NCBI RefSeq assembly: GCF_017876495.1 | Contig: NZ_JAGIOB010000001.1 | Coordinates: forward strand, 4,154,001-4,218,000 | Length of the DNA stretch: 64,000 nt | Origin: Microlunatus capsulatus | GTDB lineage: Bacteria; Actinomycetota; Actinomycetes; Propionibacteriales; Propionibacteriaceae | Reading direction: 5' to 3' | The notes under the pieces: model-generated | What the model saw: the letters and a program-made list of their open reading frames with translations, nothing else | Databases searched by the model: none | What the model was told of the DNA's origin: nothing | Shown: positions 45,691 through 54,782 of the stretch, in pieces | Position numbering within the stretch: the stretch's first letter is position 1 | How the letters are laid out: each line of letters opens with the position of its first letter | Position numbers and translations under genes: made by a program

Positions 45691-46410
45691 TCAGCCCGCC
45701 AGGGTGACCAGGGCCGAGACCAGCAGCGCCACGATGATCGTGTTGAAGACGAAGGCCAGCAGGGTGTGCGTGGTGACCAGCTTGCGGGCCGGCGCGGTGC
45801 TGACGTCGACGTCGGAGCTGGAGAACGTGGCGCTGACCTGCACCGCGAGGTAGAGGTAGTCCGACCAGACGGGCCGGTCGCCGCCGGGGAAGTCGAGGCC
45901 GCCCTCGTCGGCGTCCAGCCGCAGGTAGGCGATGGCGAAGGCGTAGACGACCATGCTCCAGCTGGTCACCACCACCAGCAGGGACGTCGTGAGCACCAGC
46001 GCGCTGGAGCGCAGCGCGGGGTTCACCAGCACGGCGACGACGGCGACCAGCGCCAGCAGCGCCGCCGTCACGGCCCAGCTGCGGACCCCGGAGCCGGTCC
46101 ACACCTGCAGCCGGCGCTGCTGGAGGCTGCGCGGGGTCGTGGCCCGGGCCCATCCCGACAGGGTGGCGTGGCCGGCCCGGCCGAACACCCGCCAGGTCAG
46201 CAGCTGGTAGACCGCGAAGTAGAAGACGGAGCACCCCAGGGCCGAGCCGATCACGGACGCCGTCTCGTCCGGGCCTGTGCCCGAGCTGCGCCCGGTGAGG
46301 GCGTAGAGCAGCCCGATCAGCGGCGAGCAGACCAGCAGCAGCCCCAGCGTGAGCATGCTGCGGAAGGTGTCGCTGGCGAGCCGGGGGTGGGTGCGGGCAG
46401 CGCGGGTCAC
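45691..46410 (-). CDS. DUF1345 family membrane protein
   Basis: 239-aa integral membrane protein (PF07077). Hydrophobic segments include LGLLLVCSPLIGLLYALTG, GSALGCSVFYFAVYQLLTW, AALLALVAVVAVLVNPA, a fourth pair near SSALVLTTSLLVVVTSW, and a last segment VFNTIIVALLVSALVTLAG. The VWSDYLYLAVQVSATFSSSD stretch is the family's signature, resembling ion-channel pore loops, but no function has been proved. GTG 46410 lies 7 nt after a CAGGAT box on the minus strand. Convergent with the VWA gene and divergent from the mycothiol-dependent-isomerase-like gene. Confidence 0.85.
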   Translation of the reverse strand: MTRAARTHPRLASDTFRSMLTLGLLLVCSPLIGLLYALTGRSSGTGPDETASVIGSALGCSVFYFAVYQLLTWRVFGRAGHATLSGWARATTPRSLQQRRLQVWTGSGVRSWAVTAALLALVAVVAVLVNPALRSSALVLTTSLLVVVTSWSMVVYAFAIAYLRLDADEGGLDFPGGDRPVWSDYLYLAVQVSATFSSSDVDVSTAPARKLVTTHTLLAFVFNTIIVALLVSALVTLAG

Positions 46411-46449
46411 GCGCTCGATCCTGTCACCGGGCCGGTGCAGACTGACGTC

Positions 46450-47091
46450 ATGACCCTGCTCGCCGACGTCGTCCGCGCCGAGCGCGAGGACCTGGTGGCC
46501 CTGCTCGCGACCCTCGGTCCGGAGCAGTGGGCGACGGCCTCGCTGTGCGCCGGCTGGACGGTCCGCGACGTCGCCGGGCACCTCGCCTGGGCGGCGGGAG
46601 CGGGCGGTCGGGAGCTGCTCGGCGACCTCGTCCGGGCGCGCGCCCGACCCAACGTCATCATCGCCGAGACCGCCGTCCGCTGGGCGCGCCGCGAGCCGGC
46701 CGTGCTGGTGGAGGAGCTGCGCCGGGCCGCCGCCGACGGTGCGAAGCCGCCCGGCATGCCGGCCACGGCGGTGCTGGTCGACGCCGTGCTGCACGGGCTC
46801 GACGTCCGCCGGCCGCTGGGCCGGCCGCGCCCCGTGCCGGCCGAGGCGTTCGCGCCGGTGGCCGACTTCTGCGCGGGTGCCCGCTTCCCGTCCTCGGCCC
46901 TGCTCGGCGGTCCGGTCCGCCGGCGCCTGGCCGGGATCCGCCTGGTCGCCGAGGACCGCGACTGGGCCCACGGCGACGGCGCCGAGGTGCACGCCTCCGG
47001 CGAGGCGGTCCTGCTGGTGCTGTCCGGCCGGCCGGTCGACCCCGACGAGCTCCGCGGTCCGGGCGCGGCCACCCTGGCCGCCCGGCTCTGA
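46450..47091 (+). CDS. Maleylpyruvate isomerase family mycothiol-dependent enzyme
   Basis: 213-aa DinB-fold protein (TIGR03083 type). The N-terminal metal-site helix region WATASLCAGWTVRDVAGHLA carries the conserved GWTVRDVxxHL, and the second block ATAVLVDAVLHGLDVRRPLG holds the distal His-Asp. The family includes mycothiol-dependent maleylpyruvate isomerase; most members are uncharacterised. ATG 46450 lies 6 nt after CAGACT. Actinobacteria use mycothiol as their low-molecular-weight thiol, which fits the host. Confidence 0.82.
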   Translation: MTLLADVVRAEREDLVALLATLGPEQWATASLCAGWTVRDVAGHLAWAAGAGGRELLGDLVRARARPNVIIAETAVRWARREPAVLVEELRRAAADGAKPPGMPATAVLVDAVLHGLDVRRPLGRPRPVPAEAFAPVADFCAGARFPSSALLGGPVRRRLAGIRLVAEDRDWAHGDGAEVHASGEAVLLVLSGRPVDPDELRGPGAATLAARL

Positions 47092-47113
47092 GCCCGGCTG
47101 GCTCTACGCGGCG

Positions 47114-47128
47114 TCGAGTGCGCGCAAC
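47114..47128 (+). repeat. GAGTGCGC repeat, left copy
   Basis: TCGAGTGCGCGCAAC, 23 nt after the isomerase-like stop. It matches the reverse complement of 48036-48050 in 14 of 15 positions, so inverted copies flank the secreted gene at 47267-47905. Confidence 0.6.
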
Positions 47129-47266
47129 CTCGACTCGCACGAGGGTCGGTGCTCGAGCAAGCGCGCAGTCGCTCGTACGCAGCTGATGAAGGACACGGAA
47201 CGGCTGTGGGCTCAGCGCTTCGGATCTAGCCTGTGATGCGACCCCGTCGTACGTCCGAGGAACTCC

Positions 47267-47905
47267 ATGTCTCTGCGCTCAACCGCCCGCCGATATTGCG
47301 TCGCCGCGGTCCTCGTCATCTCGGCGCTGCTCCTCGTCCCGATGGCTGGCAGTCCGATCGGTCCGACGCCTGCTGCTGCCGCGACCAAGATCGAGGTCGT
47401 GATCAACGGGGCTTTCCAGACCCGGGCTGGCTACACGGGTAAGGGTGGGCTCTTCACGCCGAGCTACAGCGTTCTGCCGTGCGGGACGGAGGAGAACGAG
47501 AACGTCCGGGTGCGGGAGTTCACGGTGACGATCAGCAGGAACGGCAAGAAGGTCAAGACGTCGCACGAGCAGATGGACCTGGTACGACTCTCACCTGGGT
47601 CCTACCAGGTGAGGACCACGCTGCGTTACACCTACCGCGGCAAGACCACCTCCAGGAGCAAGACCCAGACGGTGAAGATCACCCGCAAGACCGATGCGAC
47701 CTCGGTGAGCAAGCCCGAGTACAGCAAGATCAAGGACGGCATGACGCTGGCCCAGGTCCGCCTGATCATCGGCGGGAAGGGTCGCTACGAGTACTCGAGC
47801 CTCTGGATGGACGCGCTGCAGTTCGAGCAGTCCGTGTCGATCTCCTTCGAGAAGGGTCGCGTGACGGAGAAGTGGCGCAGCCGCAACGTCTACGACTGGT
47901 GCTGA
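47267..47905 (+). CDS. Secreted hypothetical protein with BamE/DUF3862-like end
   Basis: 212-aa protein with a signal peptide (AAVLVISALLLVPMAG then PTPAAAA). The middle is a beta-rich Ig-like region with a CGTEENENVRVREFTV start; the C-terminal YSKIKDGMTLAQVRLIIGG followed by VSISFEKGRVTEKWR matches the KIKxGMTxxxVxxIIGG pattern of BamE-like/DUF3862 domains found in surface lipoproteins and inhibitor folds. ATG 47267 has GAGGA upstream and a TAGCCT box at 47227-47232. Codon use is less G/C-biased than its neighbours (Lys, Thr, Ser and Asn rich), and repeats flank it, suggesting recent acquisition. Role unknown. Confidence 0.75.
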   Translation: MSLRSTARRYCVAAVLVISALLLVPMAGSPIGPTPAAAATKIEVVINGAFQTRAGYTGKGGLFTPSYSVLPCGTEENENVRVREFTVTISRNGKKVKTSHEQMDLVRLSPGSYQVRTTLRYTYRGKTTSRSKTQTVKITRKTDATSVSKPEYSKIKDGMTLAQVRLIIGGKGRYEYSSLWMDALQFEQSVSISFEKGRVTEKWRSRNVYDWC

Positions 47906-47992
47906 CGCCGTACCACCACCCGAGCTCGTCCCGGTCCTGCGCCCTCAGCTGGCCGCTTCTCCACCCCGGGCTCGGGCTCCCCCATGCGGCGC

Positions 47993-48049
47993 CGAGTGCG
48001 CGCGTCCGCAGGTCGACGGGGCCCTCAGACCTGCGGTTGTGCGCACTCG
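47993..48049 (+). terminator. Large hairpin after the secreted gene
   Basis: CGAGTGCGCGCGTCCGCAGG plus TC, and its near-complement GACCTGCGGTTGTGCGCACT plus CG, form 22-bp arms with 4 mismatches in the centre and a 13-nt loop. It lies 88 nt after the stop. The outer arm sequence recurs at 47114, so this may be a mobile palindromic element as well as a terminator. Confidence 0.6.
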
Positions 48050-48114
48050 ACGACCACCGGCCTCTCCTCGACCCCCGGCTCCGGGGCCTCGAGCCAGTTG
48101 TGTAGACAGGAGGG

Positions 48115-48504
48115 GTGGAACACCTCACGATCGCGACCGTCGCCGAGACCAACCCCGACTTCCGCCGGGTCCTGTGGACCGGGAAGTACAGCCAGCTCGT
48201 CATCATGACCATCCCGCCGGACGGGGAGATCGGCCAGGAGGTCCACCCGGACACCGACCAGATCCTCACCTTCGTCAGCGGTGTGGGCGAGGCGAGGATC
48301 AACGGCGAGACCCAGAAGGTCGCCCAGGGCGACCTCGTCTGCGTCCCGGCCGGGGCCGAGCACAACTTCGTCAACACCGGACCCAACCCGCTGGTCCTCT
48401 ACACCGTCTACGGCCCGCCCGAGCACGCCGACGGCGCGGTGCACAAGACCAAGGAGGAGGCCGACGAGGCCGAGGAGTCCGGTCAGGACGAGCCCCCGGC
48501 CTGA
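48115..48504 (+). CDS. Cupin domain protein
   Basis: 129-aa single-domain cupin. SQLVIMTIPPDGEIGQEVHP begins motif 1 (metal ligands H and E in EIGQEVHPDTDQ) and GDLVCVPAGAEHNFVNTG is motif 2. The C-terminus is acidic and disordered. The fold binds a metal and may act as an isomerase, dioxygenase or regulator; nothing specifies which. GTG 48115 follows both an AGGAGG tract placed unusually close to it and a TAGACA box 6 nt upstream, so either an SD-led or leaderless start is possible. Confidence 0.85.
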   Translation: MEHLTIATVAETNPDFRRVLWTGKYSQLVIMTIPPDGEIGQEVHPDTDQILTFVSGVGEARINGETQKVAQGDLVCVPAGAEHNFVNTGPNPLVLYTVYGPPEHADGAVHKTKEEADEAEESGQDEPPA

Positions 48505-48514
48505 CCCGCCGCTG

Positions 48515-48613
48515 CCTGAGCCTGTCGAAGGCCCACCCCACCGCTGCCTGAGCCTGTCGAAGGCCGGGCTCACCGCTGCCTCAGCCCGTCGAAGGCCCTT
48601 CGACAGGCTCAGG
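48515..48613. repeat. Cluster of four palindromic R1 repeats
   Basis: Copies at 48515-48531 and 48547-48563 (CCTGAGCCTGTCGAAGG), 48579-48595 (CCTCAGCCCGTCGAAGG), and an inverted copy at 48596-48613. The first two are spaced 32 bp apart and the last two abut head to head. They fill the gap between the convergent cupin and BenE-type genes. Confidence 0.85.
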
Positions 48614-48691
48614 GCGCGGGGAGGTTCATGGCGCGGGAGGGGCTCGGGCCGGGGTGTGCCCGGGACGCGGGGCGCAGCGCGGGGACCGGCG

Positions 48692-49891
48692 TCAGCCCGC
48701 CCGCCGCGCCCGGACGGCGTGCAGCACCGTCTGGACGAGCAGGCCGGTGGCCAGCCCCCAGAAGGCGGCGCCGATGCCGAAGAGGCTGAGGCCGGAGGCG
48801 GTGGCGACCAGGGCGACGACGGCGGCCTCGCGGTCGTCCGGCTCCGCCAGGCAGCGCTCCAGCGCCGAGCCCAGCGGTCCCAGCAGAGCCAGCGCCGCCA
48901 CGGTGATCACGAGCCCGGGCGGGGAGTGCGTGAGCACGAAGGCGGCCGCGGCCGAGAGCAGCCCCAGCACGACGTAGGTGCCGGCGGCGGAGACCGCGGC
49001 CACCCACCGCCGTCGCGGGTCGGGGTGGGCCTCCGGCGAGGCCGACAGCGCCGCGGAGATGGCGGCCAGGTTGACGGCGAACCCGCCGGCCGGCGCCCCG
49101 GCGGCGGAGACGGCGGCGGTGACGAGCATCGTCGGCCGCCAGGGGACGGTGTAGCCGTAGGTCTTCATCACCGCGACGCCGGGCGCGTACTGCGAGGCGA
49201 TGTTGACCAGGAACAGCGGCACGCCGAGCCCCAGCAGCAGCCGCCAGTCGAAGGTCGGGGCCGTCCAGGTCAGCCGGGGGAGCAGGGCCGCGGCCGTCGG
49301 CGTCGCGTCCAGCGTCAGGGCGACGACGACCAGCGCGGCGAGCAGGGCCAGCGGGACCGCCCAGCGCCGCGCGAACGCGTAGCCGACCAGCCAGGTGAGC
49401 AGGATCGGGGCGGCGTAGAGCGGGGTCGCGCCCAGCGTCGTGAAGGCCGTCACGCAGATCGGCAGCAGCACCCCGGCCAGCATGGCGTTGGCCACCGCCA
49501 GCGGGATCGAGGCCAGTGTCCGCGACAGCCACGGCCACCAGCCGGTGAGCGCCGTCAGCGCGGCGACCAGCAGGAACGTCCCGATCGCGGCCGACCAGAC
49601 GGCACCGTCGGCGGCGGCCCCGGCCAGCAGCGCGGCGCCGGGGGTGGACCAGGCCAGCGTCAGCGGCATCCGGTACCGCAGGGCCAGCACGAGGATGCCC
49701 ACGGCCATGGCCAGCAGCAGCACCAGCAGACCGGACGCGGCCTGCGCCGTCGTCGCCCCCTGCGCGGTCAGACCGGTCAGCACCAGGGCGAAGGAGGACG
49801 CGAAGCCGACGACCGCGGTGACCACGCCGGCCAGCAGCGCACCCAGCAGCGGACCGCGGCCCCCTGCTGGTGCGGCGTCGGCGGTGCTCAG
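48692..49891 (-). CDS. Benzoate/H+ symporter family (BenE) transporter with apparent CTG start
   Basis: 399-aa polytopic membrane protein (PF03594) with about 11-12 segments. [20 protein letters not shown] begins the first, and [20 protein letters not shown] with [20 protein letters not shown] are the conserved BenE blocks. It would import benzoate or a similar acid with protons; no aromatic-degradation gene is near. No ATG, GTG or TTG lies in frame ahead of the first membrane segment after the upstream limit. The best start is CTG 49891, which overlaps the rmlA stop as CTGA, mirroring the ATGA/GTGA junctions elsewhere. A GTG inside segment 1 would truncate the protein. Confidence 0.8.
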   Translation of the reverse strand: MSTADAAPAGGRGPLLGALLAGVVTAVVGFASSFALVLTGLTAQGATTAQAASGLLVLLLAMAVGILVLALRYRMPLTLAWSTPGAALLAGAAADGAVWSAAIGTFLLVAALTALTGWWPWLSRTLASIPLAVANAMLAGVLLPICVTAFTTLGATPLYAAPILLTWLVGYAFARRWAVPLALLAALVVVALTLDATPTAAALLPRLTWTAPTFDWRLLLGLGVPLFLVNIASQYAPGVAVMKTYGYTVPWRPTMLVTAAVSAAGAPAGGFAVNLAAISAALSASPEAHPDPRRRWVAAVSAAGTYVVLGLLSAAAAFVLTHSPPGLVITVAALALLGPLGSALERCLAEPDDREAAVVALVATASGLSLFGIGAAFWGLATGLLVQTVLHAVRARRAG

Positions 49892-50766
49892 AGGGACTGG
49901 CGGTGCCGCTGCACCATCTCGAGCAGGTAGGTCCCGTAGCCCGACTTGAGCAGCGCCCCCGCGCGGGCCTCCAGCTCGTCGTCGGAGAGGAAGCCCTGCC
50001 GCCAGGCCGCCTCCTCGGGGGCGCCGACCTTGAGCCCCTGCCGGGCCTCGATGGTGCGGACGAAGTTGTTGGCGTCGTTCATCGACTCGAACGTGCCGGT
50101 GTCCAGCCAGGCGGTGCCGCGGGGCAGCACGCCGACCTGCAGCCGACCGGCGTCGAGGTAGTGGCGGTTGACGTCGGTGATCTCGTACTCCCCGCGCGGG
50201 GAGGGCTGCAGGTCGCGGGCGATGGCGACCACGTCGTTGTCGTAGAAGTAGAGGCCGGGCACCGCGTAGTTCGACTTGGGCCGCTCCGGCTTCTCCTCCA
50301 GCGAGACGGCGCGGCCGTCCCGGTCGAACTCGACGACGCCGTAGGCGCTCGGCTCGGCCACCCAGTAGGCGAACACGGCACCGCCGTCGACGGTGGCGAA
50401 GCGCTGCAGCTGGGTGCCCAGGCCGGGGCCGTAGAAGATGTTGTCGCCCAGCACCAGGGCGACGTGGTCGTCGCCGATGAAGTCGGCGCCGATGACGAAG
50501 GCCTGCGCGAGGCCGTCGGGCGAGGGCTGCTGGGCGTAGGTGATGGAGATGCCGAACTGCGACCCGTCGCCGAGCAGCCGCTCGAAGCCCGGGGCGTCGT
50601 GCGGGGTGGTGATCACCAGCACGTCGCGGATCCCGGCGAAGATCAGCGTCGAGAGCGGGTAGTAGATCATCGGCTTGTCGTAGACCGGGACCAGCTGCTT
50701 GCTGACGCCCAGGGTGACCGGGTGCAGCCGGGTGCCGGAACCGCCGGCCAGGATGATGCCTCGCAT
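49888..50766 (-). CDS. rmlA: Glucose-1-phosphate thymidylyltransferase
   Basis: 292-aa nucleotidyltransferase making dTDP-glucose, first step of dTDP-L-rhamnose synthesis. [20 protein letters not shown] carries the GGxGTRL nucleotide signature; [49 protein letters not shown] and [13 protein letters not shown] are all typical. ATG 50766 starts the conserved domain; the longer frame to 50844 is Arg-rich with no homology. It is divergent from rmlB, 134 nt apart, and is followed by the BenE-type gene with a 4-nt overlap. Confidence 0.94.
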   Translation of the reverse strand: MRGIILAGGSGTRLHPVTLGVSKQLVPVYDKPMIYYPLSTLIFAGIRDVLVITTPHDAPGFERLLGDGSQFGISITYAQQPSPDGLAQAFVIGADFIGDDHVALVLGDNIFYGPGLGTQLQRFATVDGGAVFAYWVAEPSAYGVVEFDRDGRAVSLEEKPERPKSNYAVPGLYFYDNDVVAIARDLQPSPRGEYEITDVNRHYLDAGRLQVGVLPRGTAWLDTGTFESMNDANNFVRTIEARQGLKVGAPEEAAWRQGFLSDDELEARAGALLKSGYGTYLLEMVQRHRQSL

Positions 50767-50834
50767 GGCGAGCAAGTGTGGCACCGCGCGCGCTGCGCGG
50801 ACCTCCGCGTGGCCCCCGACGCCCCGCCGGGTGA

Positions 50835-51899
<1,065 letters not shown>

Positions 51900-51903
51900 G
51901 CCG

Positions 51904-53307
51904 GTGGCCCCGCTGAGCGTCACCGCGACCCCCGTCGACGGCCTGCTCGTCGTCTCCCTCGACGTCCGCGCCGACAACCGCGGCTGGTTCAAGGAGAACT
52001 GGCAGCGCGCCAAGATGACCGAGCTGGGCGTGCCCGACTTCGGGCCCGTGCAGAACAACGTCTCGTTCAACACCAGCGCCGGGGCCACCCGGGGCATCCA
52101 CGCCGAGCCGTGGGACAAGTTCGTCTCGCTGGCCCGAGGCCGCATCTTCGGCGCCTGGGTGGACCTGCGCCCTGGTCCCGGGTTCGGCACCAGCTTCACC
52201 CTGGAGATGGGGCCGGAGACGGCCGTCTTCGTGCCGCGCGGGGTCGGCAACGCCTTCCAGACGCTGGAGGACGAGACCGCCTACTCCTACCTGGTCAACG
52301 ACCACTGGAGCCTGGCGGCCAAGGAGTCCTACACCTTCCTCAACCTGGCCGACGAGACGGTCGCGGTCCCGTGGCCGATCCCGCTGGCCCAGGCCGAGCT
52401 CTCCGACGCCGACCGCGCGCACCCGCGGCTGGCCGAGGTCCGCCCGATGCCCGCCCGCCGGACGCTCGTCGTCGGCGCCGGGGGCCAGCTGGGCCGGGCG
52501 CTTGTCGTCCGGTGGCCCGACGCCGTGGCCGTCACCCGGGCCGAGCTGGACCTCGCCGACTCGGCGTCGGTCGCCGCCTTCGACTTCGCGCCCTACGGCG
52601 TCGTCGTCAACGCGGCGGCGCACACCGCCGTCGACGCGGCCGAGACCCCGGAGGGTCGGCGCGAGGCGTGGGCCATCAACGTGCACGGGGTCGCCGGCCT
52701 GGTCCGGGCCGCCCGCGAGCACCGCTTCACCCTCGTCCACGTCTCGTCGGACTACGTCTTCGACGGGCTCGTCCCCGAGCACGACGAGGACGAGTCGTTC
52801 AGCCCGCTGGGCGTCTACGGCCAGACCAAGGCCGCCGGGGACGCGCTGGTCGCGACCCTGCCGTCGTACTACCTGCTGCGCACCAGCTGGGTGATCGGCG
52901 AGGGCCGCAACTTCGTCGCCACCATGGCCTCGCTGGCCGACCGGGGCGTCGCCCCGTCGGTGGTCGCCGACCAGCACGGCCGGCTGACGTTCACCTCCGA
53001 GATCGCCCGGGCGGTCGACCACCTGCTCGCCGTCGGGGCGCCCGCGGGCACCTACAACGTGAGCGGGGCCGGTGAGGTGACCAGCTGGGCCGACGTCGCC
53101 CGGATGGTGTTCAACGAGCGCGGCCGGCCGGGCTCCGACGTCACCCCGGTGAGCGCGGCGGAGTACGGCGCGGGCAAGGACCTCGCCCCCCGCCCGCAGC
53201 ACAGCGCCTTCCGGCTGGACAAGATCCGGGCCACCGGCTTCGAGCCCGCGCTGGTCGCCGACTCGCTCAGCGCCTACCTGCGGACGATCCCCACCACCGC
53301 GTCCTGA
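51904..53307 (+). CDS. rmlCD: Fused dTDP-4-dehydrorhamnose 3,5-epimerase / reductase
   Basis: 467-aa two-domain enzyme for the last two steps of dTDP-L-rhamnose synthesis. Residues 1-180 are RmlC-like: GATRGIHAEPWDKFVSLARG holds the catalytic His (H66). The position of the usual catalytic Tyr (DYY-type motif) reads NDHWS (H134/W135), so epimerase chemistry may differ from the canonical dyad. Residues from about 186 are RmlD: LVVGAGGQLGRALV (NAD(P)), NAAAHTAVDAAE, VSSDYVFDG and YGQTKAAGD (Y-x3-K). Such fusions are known in actinobacteria. GTG 51904 lies 4 nt after the rmlB stop. Confidence 0.9.
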   Translation: MAPLSVTATPVDGLLVVSLDVRADNRGWFKENWQRAKMTELGVPDFGPVQNNVSFNTSAGATRGIHAEPWDKFVSLARGRIFGAWVDLRPGPGFGTSFTLEMGPETAVFVPRGVGNAFQTLEDETAYSYLVNDHWSLAAKESYTFLNLADETVAVPWPIPLAQAELSDADRAHPRLAEVRPMPARRTLVVGAGGQLGRALVVRWPDAVAVTRAELDLADSASVAAFDFAPYGVVVNAAAHTAVDAAETPEGRREAWAINVHGVAGLVRAAREHRFTLVHVSSDYVFDGLVPEHDEDESFSPLGVYGQTKAAGDALVATLPSYYLLRTSWVIGEGRNFVATMASLADRGVAPSVVADQHGRLTFTSEIARAVDHLLAVGAPAGTYNVSGAGEVTSWADVARMVFNERGRPGSDVTPVSAAEYGAGKDLAPRPQHSAFRLDKIRATGFEPALVADSLSAYLRTIPTTAS

Positions 53308-53398
53308 CCCGGCGGACAGCCGGCTCCGCGGCCCCTGCTCGTCCCTGCGGCGTCAGCAGGCGCCGCGGGGACGAGGACACGCCGGGAGCCGCCCCGCT

Positions 53399-53490
53399 CC
53401 CTGAGCCTGTCGAAGGGCCGCCCGCGCCCTGAGGCCGAACCCGCGCCCTGAGCCCGAACCCGCGCCCCGAGCTCGTCGAGGGGCCCGGCC
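53399..53490. repeat. Palindromic repeat R1 copy and degenerate tandem array
   Basis: CCCTGAGCCTGTCGAAGGG (53399-53417), then three degenerate units of about 19 bp beginning CGCCCTGAG, ending in CGAGCTCGTCGAGGGG. The block lies between the convergent rmlCD (stop 53307) and MFS (stop 53492) genes. Confidence 0.8.
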
Positions 53491-53491
53491 C

Positions 53492-54754
53492 TCAGCGCGC
53501 GGTCGGCGCGGTGGGGTGGGCGGCGAGGCCGGCCAGCTCGGCCTTCTCGACCGGGTCGCCGAGCGGAGGGGCCGGCCGGCTGCGCACCCCGAGCGCGGCG
53601 ACGGCCAGCAGCACGCCGGCGGCGACGACGCCCCAGAAGCCGAGCGGGGACCCGCCCCGGTCGACGAGCGCGCCCAGCCCCGCGGCACCGGCGGCCAGGC
53701 CGCCGGCGAGGCCGGTCGAGGTCCAGCCGAGCGCCTCGGTGAGCCGGGCCTGGGGCACGGCGGCCTGGGTGACGGCGACCGACGCGATCAGCGTGGGCGC
53801 GATGGCCATCCCGCTCAGCACCAGCAGCCCGGCGACCAGCAGGGGCTCGTCGACGAAGGGCAGCGGGACCAGCGACACCGCCAGGCAGGCGGAGCCGATC
53901 CGGAAGCGGGCGGCGGGGGAGCGGCGCCAGGTCAGGGTGCCGGTGACGACTCCGGAGACCAGCGAGCCGGCGGCCCAGGCCATCAGGATCGCGCCGGCCC
54001 AGGTCAGCACGCCCGCCTGGGTGGCGAAGGCCACCACGACGACCTCCATGCCGCCGAAGACGACGCCGAGCGCCACCGAGGCCACGACGACGGGGGCGAG
54101 GGCGGCGACCCGGATCCGCTCGGCCGGCGCGCCGGTGGTCCGGCGGGGCCGCCGCGGCGGCTCGGTCCCGCGCTGCGCGGCGAGGGCCAGCGCGCCGACC
54201 AGGCCGACGACCCCCGCGACGCCCAGGGCCAGCGCCGGGTCGACGGCGGTGGCCAGGAAGGTGACCAGCACCGGCCCGACGATGAAGATGACCTCGTCCA
54301 GCACGGCCTCGACGGCGAAGGCGGTGTCCAGCCGCGGCGAGCCCTGCAGCCGGTGGCTCCAGCGGGCGCGGACCGACGACCCGGCCGAGCTGAACCCCAG
54401 CCCGACGCCGACGGCGGCGGCCAGCACCGCGGGCAGCGGCCAGCCGGCCTCGACGGCGACGACGAGCACGGCCAGGCTCACGGTCCAGACGACCGCGGCG
54501 GCGACCAGCACCGGCGCCTGGCCGACCCGGTCGATCGTGCGGCCCCACAGCGGGGCGCTCACCGCACCGGTCAGCGTCACGGCGGCGGTGACCAGCCCGG
54601 CGAGGGCGAACGAGCCGGTGCTCAGCGAGACCAGCAGGACGATGCCGATGCCCGTCATCGAGATCGGCAGCCGGGCCACCAGGCCCGCCAGGCTGAACGC
54701 CCGGGCGGCGGGGTCGGCGAGCACCTCCCCGTAGGTGCGGAGACCGGCCTTCAC
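53492..54754 (-). CDS. Major facilitator superfamily transporter
   Basis: 420-aa membrane protein with about 12 hydrophobic segments and the MFS loop 2-3 signature LWGRTIDRVGQAPVLV. SSVRARWSHRLQGSPRLDTA and VEAVLDEVIFIVGPVLVTFL are conserved in an actinobacterial MFS subgroup of unknown substrate. The C-terminal tail is cytoplasmic and acidic. GTG 54754 has a clear AGGAGG ribosome site 6 nt upstream. The start is only 28 nt from the divergent ferrochelatase start, so the two promoters overlap. The function cannot be narrowed beyond export or uptake of a small solute. Confidence 0.85.
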   Translation of the reverse strand: MKAGLRTYGEVLADPAARAFSLAGLVARLPISMTGIGIVLLVSLSTGSFALAGLVTAAVTLTGAVSAPLWGRTIDRVGQAPVLVAAAVVWTVSLAVLVVAVEAGWPLPAVLAAAVGVGLGFSSAGSSVRARWSHRLQGSPRLDTAFAVEAVLDEVIFIVGPVLVTFLATAVDPALALGVAGVVGLVGALALAAQRGTEPPRRPRRTTGAPAERIRVAALAPVVVASVALGVVFGGMEVVVVAFATQAGVLTWAGAILMAWAAGSLVSGVVTGTLTWRRSPAARFRIGSACLAVSLVPLPFVDEPLLVAGLLVLSGMAIAPTLIASVAVTQAAVPQARLTEALGWTSTGLAGGLAAGAAGLGALVDRGGSPLGFWGVVAAGVLLAVAALGVRSRPAPPLGDPVEKAELAGLAAHPTAPTAR

Positions 54755-54782
54755 GTTTTTCCTCCTCTGACAAGATCGCGGT

